A stretch of 5,107 bases of DNA from Candidatus Nitrosopumilus sp. GTDB taxonomy: Archaea > Thermoproteota > Nitrososphaeria > Nitrososphaerales > Nitrosopumilaceae. A program made the translations under genes and the position numbers. The notes beneath the pieces are model-generated. The model searched no databases, was not told the DNA's origin, and saw only the letters and a program-made list of their open reading frames with translations. Position 1 is the first letter of the stretch. Each line of letters begins with the position of its first letter. Positions 1-5,107 of the stretch are shown one piece after another. Location: NCBI GenBank assembly GCA_013203245.1, contig JABMOR010000119.1, positions 1-5,107 of the forward strand, read 5' to 3'.

Positions 1-27
1 ATGGTAGGTCTTGCAAAGAAATCTTAA
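1..27 (+). CDS. 3' end of an upstream gene, probably dihydroorotate dehydrogenase PyrD (partial)
   Basis: Frame 1 is open from the window edge and reads MVGLAKKS before a TAA at 25-27. Eight residues cannot identify a protein. However, a Gly-Leu-Ala plus basic ending resembles the C-termini I associate with PyrD, and the next gene encodes PyrK, the partner subunit of class 1B PyrD. The 17-base overlap with the pyrK start suggests translational coupling in one operon. The frame starting at base 3 is also open, up to a stop at about base 60, so another reading of the upstream gene is possible. The PyrD identity is inferred from context. Confidence 0.45.
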   Translation: MVGLAKKS

Positions 28-823
28 CCATCCGACAATTGTTAGAATTCAAAAAGTTATAGATGAAACCCCTACTGTTAGAACTTTGGTTTTTTCTGAC
101 GATATAATGCCAAATGTTCTTCCTGGCCAATTTGCCATGGTTTGGATACCTGGTGTAAACGAATTGCCTATGAGTGTAATGATTTCCAAAGAAATAGGAA
201 AAGCTGCATTTACAGTTAGAAAACATGGGCCTTCATCTACTGGGCTGTTCAATGTTCCGGTGGGTGGACAAATAGGGATAAGGGGCCCGTATGGAAATTC
301 ATTTGATCTTAGAGAAGGAAAATTACTGTTAGTTGGAGGGGGAACTGGTCTTGTTCCCATGATGCGATTGCTCACCTTTGTAAAATCCACTGACGATGTC
401 ACTGTGTTAATTGGGGCAAAATCAAAAGATGAAGTATTCTTTGAAGACTTGGCAAATGATCTACTTGCAAATAACTCTCACCATGTGATTGTATCCACTG
501 ATGATGGCAGTTATGGTGAAAAAGGATTTGTCACTGATTTGGTTGAAAAATTGACAAATGAAACCCGTTTTGATGCAGTGTATGTTTGCGGTCCTGAAAT
601 CATGATGTACAAAACCGTGCAATCTGCCCGTTCAAGAAATATCTTTGTTCAGGCAAGTCTTGAGAGAATGATGAAATGTGGTGTTGGAATATGTGGCAGC
701 TGCTGTGTTGGCGAGGATCTTGCTTGCAGAGACGGAACCGTATTTGATGGCGAGCATTTGTCTGCAAATAAGGAATTTGGCCATTTACATAGAAACAAGG
801 CTGGGATTTTGGAAAATTACTAA
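11..823 (+). CDS. pyrK: Dihydroorotate dehydrogenase electron transfer subunit PyrK
   Basis: PyrK carries electrons from the FMN of PyrD (dihydroorotate to orotate, pyrimidine synthesis) through a [2Fe-2S] cluster and FAD to NAD+; it is cytosolic. The 270 residues match the family's usual 250-280. A ferredoxin-reductase-like FAD domain covers about residues 8-100, with the GQFAMVWIPG strand (39-48) and the PMSV FAD-contact motif (53-56). A nucleotide-binding domain follows, with GGGTGLVPMM (109-118) and CGPEIMM (193-199). The C-terminal cluster motif is Cys223-x4-Cys228-x2-Cys231-x7-Cys239, with an extra Cys at 232; the short last spacing is the form I recall for archaeal PyrK. The start is a TTG: an in-frame TAG at 5-7 rules out anything upstream, and the next TTG (residue 26) would remove the first beta strand. 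It overlaps the upstream gene by 17 bases, consistent with a pyrD-pyrK operon. The family call is firm; the start is slightly less so. Confidence 0.93.
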   Translation: MQRNLNHPTIVRIQKVIDETPTVRTLVFSDDIMPNVLPGQFAMVWIPGVNELPMSVMISKEIGKAAFTVRKHGPSSTGLFNVPVGGQIGIRGPYGNSFDLREGKLLLVGGGTGLVPMMRLLTFVKSTDDVTVLIGAKSKDEVFFEDLANDLLANNSHHVIVSTDDGSYGEKGFVTDLVEKLTNETRFDAVYVCGPEIMMYKTVQSARSRNIFVQASLERMMKCGVGICGSCCVGEDLACRDGTVFDGEHLSANKEFGHLHRNKAGILENY

Positions 824-837
824 ATTTAACTAGCAAG

Positions 838-847
838 GTTTAAAATA
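838..847 (+). promoter_or_regulatory. Probable TATA box of the radical SAM gene
   Basis: The gap after pyrK contains GTTTAAAATA, a reasonable archaeal TATA box preceded by a purine-rich GCAAG that could act as a BRE. Archaeal transcription usually starts 25-27 bases past the TATA centre, which puts the start at about 866-870. That is on or just after the GTG codon, so the mRNA would have no leader or one of only a few bases. No terminator is evident after pyrK, so read-through from pyrK is also possible. Confidence 0.5.
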
Positions 848-865
848 AATCAGAAAATTCTTTTC

Positions 866-2599
866 GTGAAGGATATGGGTACTCCAAAAATAGTTTTAAC
901 AGCTGATAGAACTCTGATGTCTCCTTATAGGGGGCTGTCTCTTGCAACATTTTTCGGATGTGCTCCAGCTGTGGATCCTAACAGGGACAAAAACAGTTTT
1001 TGGTATAAAATTCTTGGAAATCAAGTGACACCGAAAGTTCTTTTTGATTTCATCTGCAACTGGTCACCTGATATCGATGGCGTCGCAAAATACGCTCCAT
1101 ATGGATTGAGAAAATTAGAGGCGGGTTTACTCAGAGACGGGTTTAGCAGGCAAGATGTAGTTGTTGCTCATCCAAACCACATTGAAAAATTCATTGGTCC
1201 TGAAACCGAGGTTATTGGAACTTATGAGATGGATCCTCTTGGAATGGGCCCTGTCACTATGACATTTACTTATGGACGAAAACAAACTTCATACGACGAA
1301 TTTTACAATGCCGAATTACATCATAGAATTAAAGCTGCCAAAGCAAGAACTGGAAGTAAGGCAAAAGTAATTTCTGGCGCATCTGGAACATGGCAATACA
1401 ACTATGATCCGGCAAAAATTGAAGAGTTTGGAATTTATGCAATTCTTGAAGGCGAACTTGGCGGCATTGCACCTGAAATTGACGGACATGCTGGCAGGTT
1501 CTTTAACTATCTGATTAACGGCGATTTTGAAAACATGGATCCTTTCAGAAAGAGAAGCGACTTTAAAGTTAACATTAAAGAATTTGAAAGAGAAGGTAAA
1601 AAAATTCACGGAAGATTTGTAAATTTCTGGGATAGACCTGATTTGGAAGATATTCCTAACATTGTAGAGCCAAGTATGCATGGAATGGTTGAGGTAATGC
1701 GTGGTTGTGGTAGAGGTTGTAAATTTTGTGATGTCACATTAAGATCTTTAAGATATTATCCTCCAGAGAAAGTGAAACAAGAAATTGAAGTTAACATAAA
1801 GAAAGGTGGTTCCAAATCTGCATGGATTCACAGTGATGATATTTTCGTTTATGGGATGGATCCTAGAACTGCAAAAGGAATGGAGCCAAACAGAGAAGCA
1901 TTAGAAGAACTATTCACTGCAATCATGTCTACTGGTGTGGAGCATACAAATCCAACACATGGAACGTTGGCCGGTGCAATAGCTGATGAAAAACTTCTCC
2001 CAAATCTCTCAAAAATAATGAAAGCTGGTCCTGATAACATGATTGGTGTCCAAGCAGGACTTGAAACTGGAAGTCTTAGATTAATTGGTAAATATGCTGA
2101 TAGGAAACTTGCTCCATACGATCCATCCGAATGGCATTGGGTTGTAAAAGAAGGTGTAAAGACAATGAATGAAAATTATTGGATTCCAGCATTTACTTTG
2201 ATTATGGGTCTTGATAATGATGAAACTCCTGAAGATTCATGGGATACTATTCAATTAATCAGTGAATTAGAACACGAACAACCTGATTCAATGTTTACTG
2301 CTACTGCACTTACATTTGTTCCAATTGGATTACTAGAACAATCACAATTCTTTAACATTGGACAAGAAATGACTCCTGCACAACTCGGAGTTCTTTACAA
2401 GACATGGCAACACAATTTCAAATATGGTATTCAAAAATTCATGACTAAGACTGGTTCAAAAGGCCCACAACGATACGCCTTTAATGCACTTGCAAGATCT
2501 CTTGGAGGAATTCCACTTGGTGCAATGGAGAAATATGCACGCAGAAAGAGTAAGGAACACGAAAAAGTCATTGAGACTGTTAAAGCCAAGTACTGGTAG
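866..2599 (+). CDS. Radical SAM protein of unknown function with cobalamin-domain-like N-terminus
   Basis: This is a 577-residue radical SAM enzyme whose substrate I cannot name. The 4Fe-4S/SAM motif is Cys281-x3-Cys285-x2-Cys288 within RGCGRGCKFCDV. Downstream features fit a radical SAM barrel: HSDDIFVYG (322-330), the GLETGS strand (398-403) and IMGLDNDETPED (446-457), which matches the 'GLPGET' region of B12-type radical SAM proteins. Residues about 79-135 resemble the start of a cobalamin-binding domain (APYGLRKLEAGLL, then EVIGTYEMDPLGMGP), but no DxHxxG cobalt-ligand motif is visible, so cobalamin binding is doubtful. The C-terminus (about 552-577) is a basic, probably helical segment. 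There is no signal peptide or membrane segment, so it should be cytosolic. The start could be GTG 866, which fits a leaderless transcript, or ATG 875, which gives MGTPKIVLTADRT; the conserved-looking sequence begins at the latter. It appears to be transcribed on its own, so its neighbours give little clue to function. Confidence 0.88.
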   Translation: MKDMGTPKIVLTADRTLMSPYRGLSLATFFGCAPAVDPNRDKNSFWYKILGNQVTPKVLFDFICNWSPDIDGVAKYAPYGLRKLEAGLLRDGFSRQDVVVAHPNHIEKFIGPETEVIGTYEMDPLGMGPVTMTFTYGRKQTSYDEFYNAELHHRIKAAKARTGSKAKVISGASGTWQYNYDPAKIEEFGIYAILEGELGGIAPEIDGHAGRFFNYLINGDFENMDPFRKRSDFKVNIKEFEREGKKIHGRFVNFWDRPDLEDIPNIVEPSMHGMVEVMRGCGRGCKFCDVTLRSLRYYPPEKVKQEIEVNIKKGGSKSAWIHSDDIFVYGMDPRTAKGMEPNREALEELFTAIMSTGVEHTNPTHGTLAGAIADEKLLPNLSKIMKAGPDNMIGVQAGLETGSLRLIGKYADRKLAPYDPSEWHWVVKEGVKTMNENYWIPAFTLIMGLDNDETPEDSWDTIQLISELEHEQPDSMFTATALTFVPIGLLEQSQFFNIGQEMTPAQLGVLYKTWQHNFKYGIQKFMTKTGSKGPQRYAFNALARSLGGIPLGAMEKYARRKSKEHEKVIETVKAKYW

Positions 2600-2608
2600 T
2601 CATACAAA

Positions 2609-2618
2609 TACATAAATT
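2609..2618 (+). promoter_or_regulatory. Probable TATA box of the S30e gene
   Basis: The 40-base gap before the S30e gene contains TACATAAATT, preceded by an A-rich CAAA that could serve as BRE. The ACATAAA core begins 30 bases before the ATG, the same distance as the stronger TATA box of radA. The predicted start therefore falls on or next to the ATG, and no Shine-Dalgarno sequence is visible. This suggests a leaderless mRNA. The box is a weaker match than those of radA and rlmN. Confidence 0.5.
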
Positions 2619-2639
2619 CACTAATTCTTATTCAAAACT

Positions 2640-2822
2640 ATGGCAACACACGGTTCACTTACTAAAGCAGGTAAAGTAAGAGGACAAACTCCTAAAGTCG
2701 AAGGTAGAAAGATTGTAGGCGATAGTTCTAGTGTTGCAAACAAAAGTAACTTCAACAAACGATTTGCTTTAGGTAGATACCCTGGTCAAAACAAACCTGG
2801 ACAAAGAAGAAAAAGACGTTAG
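2640..2822 (+). CDS. rps30e: Small ribosomal subunit protein eS30 (S30e)
   Basis: eS30 is a small basic protein of the 30S/40S subunit, found in archaea and eukaryotes but not bacteria. The 60 residues match the family in length, and the signature HGSLTKAGKVRGQTPKV (4-20) closely parallels the eukaryotic protein, which begins KVHGSLARAGKVRGQTPKV. The rest is Lys/Arg/Gly-rich with an RRKRR end, typical of an extended rRNA-contacting tail. In animals S30 is made as a fusion to a ubiquitin-like protein; here it stands alone, with ATG only three codons before the conserved HGSL. It has its own TATA-like element at 30 bases and a T-rich tract after the stop, so it is probably monocistronic. The identification is strong despite the small size. 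Confidence 0.95.
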   Translation: MATHGSLTKAGKVRGQTPKVEGRKIVGDSSSVANKSNFNKRFALGRYPGQNKPGQRRKRR

Positions 2823-2834
2823 TCAATTCTAGAA

Positions 2835-2860
2835 TATTTTAATTATTTTACGATCATTTT
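2835..2860 (+). terminator. T-rich terminator-like tract after the S30e gene
   Basis: Just after the S30e stop, the + strand reads TATTTTAATTATTTTA and then a further TTTT at 2857-2860, with no stable GC-rich hairpin. Archaeal RNA polymerase commonly terminates at runs of T without a hairpin. The position, between the S30e stop and the radA promoter, fits termination of the S30e transcript. Confidence 0.5.
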
Positions 2861-2866
2861 CTCAAA

Positions 2867-2881
2867 CAACAAACTTATAAA
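2867..2881 (+). promoter_or_regulatory. radA promoter (BRE plus TATA box)
   Basis: CAACAAAC followed by TTATAAA is a strong archaeal BRE/TATA pair. TTATAAA (2875-2881) begins exactly 30 bases before the radA ATG, which places the transcription start at about 2904-2905, on the start codon. No Shine-Dalgarno sequence is present, so the radA mRNA is predicted to be leaderless. An almost identical element (CAACAAATTATAAA) lies before rlmN. Confidence 0.7.
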
Positions 2882-2888
2882 GTACTGG

Positions 2889-2905
2889 TACCGTACTATA
2901 CGGTA
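2889..2905. repeat. Perfect 7-bp inverted repeat at the radA start (possible operator)
   Basis: TACCGTA (2889-2895), a CTA spacer and TACGGTA (2899-2905) form a perfect palindromic pair ending on the A of the radA ATG. It lies between the TATA box and the predicted transcription start, where a bound repressor would block initiation. The surroundings are rich in GGTAC/GTAC, including the palindrome GGTACC at 2887-2892, which partly overlaps the left arm. The symmetry is seen directly; the operator role is inference. Confidence 0.4.
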
Positions 2906-4014
2906 TGGTAGAAGATTTAAGATTAGATAGTTTAGAGGGCGTAGGTCCTGTAACTACAAGAAAATTATCCGATGCAGGTGTCCACAACGTCATGGATCTC
3001 ATCGTCAGAGGTCCTGTTGAAATTGCATCTATTACAGGAATGGAAAAAGACACTGCTGAAAAAATTGTCGAAAAAGCCCGACAACATTTAGTTGAAGGTG
3101 GAATAATTGCCAGTCATTTTACAAGTGCAACTGAAATTTACAAACACCGACAAAGTATTGGTAAAATTACAACTGGTACAAATTGTCTTGATACTTTGTT
3201 TGATGGTGGTATTGAAACTCAAGCATTAACAGAAGTTTATGGTGAGTTTGGTTGTGGTAAAACACAATTTGCACATACCATGTCTGTGATGGTTCAAAAA
3301 AGCAAAGAAGAAGGCGGTCTTGATGGGTCTGTTTTGTATATTGATACTGAAAATACCTTTAGACCTGAAAGAATTGTATCTATTGCTAAAGCACATGATA
3401 TGGATCCTGAAAAAGTTTTAGATCGTATCATTGTAGCTCGTGCATATAACAGCTCACACCAAATACTAATTTTAGAAGAAGCTGGTCCTGTAATTGAAGA
3501 AAACAACGTTAAATTAATTGTTGCAGATTCTGCAGTTGGACTGTTCCGTGCTGAATATCTTGGACGAGGAACATTATCTGTGAGACAACAAAAATTAAAT
3601 CATTTTGTTCATTTGTTGTCTAGAATTGCAGAAACATACAACTGTGCTGCAATTGCCACAAACCAAGTTATGGCATCACCTGATGTCTTCTTTGGAGATC
3701 CAACACGTCCAATTGGTGGAAATGTAGTTGCACATACAAGTACCTACAGAATCTACTTTAAGAAATCAGGTAAGAAACGAATTGCTAGAATGGTAGATAG
3801 TCCTCACCATCCTGAAGAGGAAGTAATCTTTGCGCTAGGTGAAGCAGGTGTAATTGATCCTGAAGATGCTGACAAAAAGACTACCAAAAAGGCAACTGCT
3901 AAAAAATCTACTAAAAAAACAAAAGATCTTGAGGTAGAGGCTACAGTAGAAACACCTGAGGTAGAGGCTACAGTGGAAATCGAATCTGATGATTTCGAAC
4001 CTACAGAAGAGTAA
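2905..4014 (+). CDS. radA: DNA repair and recombination protein RadA, with an unusual charged C-terminal tail
   Basis: RadA is the archaeal RecA/Rad51 recombinase: it forms ATP-dependent filaments on single-stranded DNA and drives homologous pairing and strand exchange. A helix-hairpin-helix N-terminal domain (about 9-65, with LEGVGPVTTRKL) is followed by the FTSA polymerisation motif (72-75). The ATPase core has Walker A GEFGCGKT (113-120) and Walker B LIVADS (204-209). DNA-loop regions are near residues 215-230 and 258-275, and the core ends in the characteristic SPHHPEEEVIFAL (299-311). At 369 residues it is longer than a typical RadA of roughly 320-350. The excess is residues about 321-369: a Lys/Thr/Ala-rich stretch (324-340, nine Lys) and then a Glu-rich segment containing two EVEATVE units. 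The Walker A Cys replaces the Ser I expect in many archaeal RadA proteins, at a variable P-loop position. ATG 2905 fits the promoter, and the domain begins straight after it. Confidence 0.96.
   Translation: MVEDLRLDSLEGVGPVTTRKLSDAGVHNVMDLIVRGPVEIASITGMEKDTAEKIVEKARQHLVEGGIIASHFTSATEIYKHRQSIGKITTGTNCLDTLFDGGIETQALTEVYGEFGCGKTQFAHTMSVMVQKSKEEGGLDGSVLYIDTENTFRPERIVSIAKAHDMDPEKVLDRIIVARAYNSSHQILILEEAGPVIEENNVKLIVADSAVGLFRAEYLGRGTLSVRQQKLNHFVHLLSRIAETYNCAAIATNQVMASPDVFFGDPTRPIGGNVVAHTSTYRIYFKKSGKKRIARMVDSPHHPEEEVIFALGEAGVIDPEDADKKTTKKATAKKSTKKTKDLEVEATVETPEVEATVEIESDDFEPTEE
3931..3979 (+). repeat. 27-nt period tandem duplication in the radA 3' end
   Basis: Two 22-base copies at 3931-3952 and 3958-3979 begin GAGGTAGAGGCTACAGT and differ at one base (AGAAA versus GGAAA). 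The period is 27 bases, or nine codons, so the reading frame is kept and the protein shows EVEATVE twice. The near-identity at DNA level, including synonymous positions, points to a fairly recent in-frame duplication in the acidic tail. Confidence 0.85.
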
Positions 4015-4050
4015 TTCTTCTTTTTCCTATCTTTTCATTTTTTTATTTTA
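4015..4050 (+). terminator. T-rich terminator-like tract after radA
   Basis: Directly after the radA stop, the + strand is a pyrimidine run with several T blocks: TTTTT at 4021, TTTT at 4032 and seven T at 4038-4044, followed by ATTTTA. It has no hairpin. This is what an archaeal intrinsic terminator usually looks like, and it precedes the rlmN promoter, so it probably separates the two transcription units. Confidence 0.6.
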
Positions 4051-4056
4051 GTTCAT

Positions 4057-4073
4057 CAACAAATTATAAAATA
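4057..4073 (+). promoter_or_regulatory. rlmN promoter (BRE plus TATA box)
   Basis: CAACAAATTATAAAATA is a strong BRE/TATA pair, nearly identical to the radA promoter apart from one missing base between the elements. The TTATAAA core begins 36 bases before the rlmN ATG, which predicts a start at about 4091-4095 and a leader of roughly 5-9 bases. No Shine-Dalgarno sequence is seen just before the ATG, so translation is still probably of the leaderless or short-leader type. Confidence 0.65.
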
Positions 4074-4099
4074 TCCCTCTGTGAATCTGTTAGTACATT

Positions 4100-5107
4100 A
4101 TGACAGATCTTTACAGATTACTTCCAGAAGAGATGGAGCAACTTGTAATAGATATGGGTTATCCTAGATATCGAGCAGATCAAATTTTACTACCGCTTTA
4201 TTATAAATTTCCAAAAGACCTTGATGATATACCTCAACTCCCTAAGAAATTAAAAGAGGACTTGATTGCAGGAGGGTATACAATTGGTTCGGCAAAAGAA
4301 ATCCATCGTATTGTAAGTGAAGATGGAGATACAACAAAACTATTGCTTACTCTGACAGATAATAATTCTGTAGAGACTGTTCTGATGCAATATGACCCAT
4401 CTAAAATTGGTGGTCATCCACGTTCAACCATTTGTGTTTCTACTCAAATAGGATGTGCGATGGGATGTGTGTTTTGTGCAACCGGACAAATGGGATTTGA
4501 AACAAATCTAAAGGCAGAACATATTGTGTCACAAGTAATTCATTTTGCAGAAATATTACAACAAAGAGGAGAACATGTAACAAATTTAGTTTTTATGGGT
4601 ATGGGAGAACCTATGGCAAATTATGATGAAATGATTCGATCTGTAAAAATTTTAACACATGATAGAGGATTTGGATTAGGTCAAAGACATATTACAATTT
4701 CTACTATTGGAATTAAATCTGGAATTGAAAAACTAGCTGAAGAAAATCTACAGATAGGTCTGGCAATTTCTCTTCATGCTCCAAACAATGAATTAAGAAA
4801 AAAACTAGTTCCTACTGCTAGCACTAATTCAGTAGAGGAAATAATTGAACTGGGTGGAAATTATTTTAAAAAAACTGGACGTCGTGTGACATTTGAATAT
4901 GCACTTATGGCCGGAGTCAATGATTCGCCTGAAATTGCAACAAAGTTGGCTAGGCTTTTGAAGGGAAATGGGTCTCATGTGAATTTAATCCCGATTAACC
5001 CAACTGCAGGTGATTTTCAACGTCCATCAGAAAAAAACGTCCAAGAGTTTGAACGGATTTTATCTGATGCAGGAGTAAATTGTACCATTAGAATCGAAAA
5101 AGGCACA
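4100..5107 (+). CDS. rlmN: RlmN-family radical SAM RNA methyltransferase (3' end cut by window)
   Basis: The frame is open from ATG 4100 to the window edge: 336 codons, no stop. In bacteria RlmN makes 2-methyladenosine at A2503 of 23S rRNA, and at A37 of some tRNAs, using two SAM molecules. The N-terminal accessory domain is present (about 1-60, with MGYPRYRADQI at 19-29), followed by the ETVLM strand (92-96). The radical SAM motif is Cys119-x3-Cys123-x2-Cys126, within STQIGCAMGCVFCATGQMGF. Cys112 lies seven residues before the first cluster Cys, matching E. coli Cys118, the second catalytic cysteine. Other signatures are FMGMGEPMANYD (165-176), STIGI (201-205), SLHAPNNELR (224-233), EYALMAGVND (266-275) and NLIPINP (295-301). 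The sequence stops at CTIRIEKGT, just before the position expected for the methyl-carrying Cys (E. coli Cys355), which therefore cannot be checked. Related Cfr makes 8-methyladenosine; the motifs read more like RlmN. The archaeal target is not established here. Confidence 0.92.
   Translation, partial: MTDLYRLLPEEMEQLVIDMGYPRYRADQILLPLYYKFPKDLDDIPQLPKKLKEDLIAGGYTIGSAKEIHRIVSEDGDTTKLLLTLTDNNSVETVLMQYDPSKIGGHPRSTICVSTQIGCAMGCVFCATGQMGFETNLKAEHIVSQVIHFAEILQQRGEHVTNLVFMGMGEPMANYDEMIRSVKILTHDRGFGLGQRHITISTIGIKSGIEKLAEENLQIGLAISLHAPNNELRKKLVPTASTNSVEEIIELGGNYFKKTGRRVTFEYALMAGVNDSPEIATKLARLLKGNGSHVNLIPINPTAGDFQRPSEKNVQEFERILSDAGVNCTIRIEKGT

Noticed and set aside
161..184. PyrK FAD motif reading LPMSV instead of an Arg-Pro form, as a possible defect
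   Set aside because: A PMS-type motif after a GQF-VW-PG strand is what I recall for archaeal PyrK, so this is family variation, not loss of function.
49..402. Open frame of 117 codons on the - strand inside pyrK
   Set aside because: It is antisense to a well-supported gene, has low-complexity composition and no recognisable motif.
1316..1681. Open frame of 121 codons on the - strand inside the radical SAM gene
   Set aside because: It is a complement of conserved coding sequence, with Phe/Asn/Cys-rich composition typical of a shadow frame and no promoter of its own.
2887..2892. GGTACC palindrome before radA as a separate element
   Set aside because: Six-base palindromes are common by chance; the longer TACCGTA/TACGGTA pair overlapping it is the better candidate.
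2862..3053. Short - strand frame across the radA promoter and 5' end
   Set aside because: It would run over the radA promoter and helix-hairpin-helix coding region, and no motif or upstream TATA box supports it.
3898..3925. A-rich runs in the radA tail as a programmed -1 frameshift site
   Set aside because: The runs fit Lys codons, but no in-phase X XXY YYZ heptamer exists because the last codon is ACA. A -1 slip would simply stop a few codons later; ordinary Lys-rich coding explains the pattern.
1..5107. A linked biosynthetic, defence or mobile system across the window
   Set aside because: The genes are unrelated housekeeping functions with separate promoters; there are no transposase, integrase, toxin, nuclease or direct-repeat array signals.

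Overview
The window looks like chromosomal DNA of an archaeon, most probably an ammonia-oxidising thaumarchaeote (Nitrososphaerota, Nitrosopumilus-like). The evidence is a RadA recombinase, the archaeal/eukaryotic-only ribosomal protein S30e, an archaeal-style PyrK, AT-rich DNA with A/T-ending codons, TATA boxes placed so that transcripts would be leaderless or nearly so, and T-rich stretches instead of hairpin terminators. The genus is inferred from overall resemblance; no search was run.

All genes lie on the + strand. The first 27 bases hold the last codons of an upstream gene, probably pyrD. It overlaps pyrK (11-823), the FAD/[2Fe-2S] electron-transfer subunit of dihydroorotate dehydrogenase in pyrimidine synthesis. 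After a short gap with its own TATA box comes a 577-residue radical SAM protein of unknown function (866-2599). It has a clear CxxxCxxC cluster motif and an N-terminal region resembling a degenerate cobalamin-binding domain. Next is a small stand-alone gene for ribosomal protein S30e (2640-2822), then radA (2905-4014), which carries an unusual Lys/Thr-rich then acidic C-terminal tail. Last is the first part of an rlmN-family radical SAM RNA methyltransferase (4100 to the window edge).

Each gene after pyrK appears to have its own promoter. The TATA-like boxes of the S30e gene and radA both start exactly 30 bp before the ATG. T-rich terminator-like tracts follow the S30e gene and radA. The genes therefore look like neighbouring housekeeping transcription units (pyrimidine synthesis, translation, rRNA modification, recombination) rather than one pathway. 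I see no mobile element, CRISPR array, RNA gene or defence island.

The points most worth a second look are the uncharacterised radical SAM protein, a perfect 7-bp inverted repeat covering the predicted radA start site, the RadA tail with its internal 27-nt duplication, and a bacterial-type RlmN in an archaeal setting.
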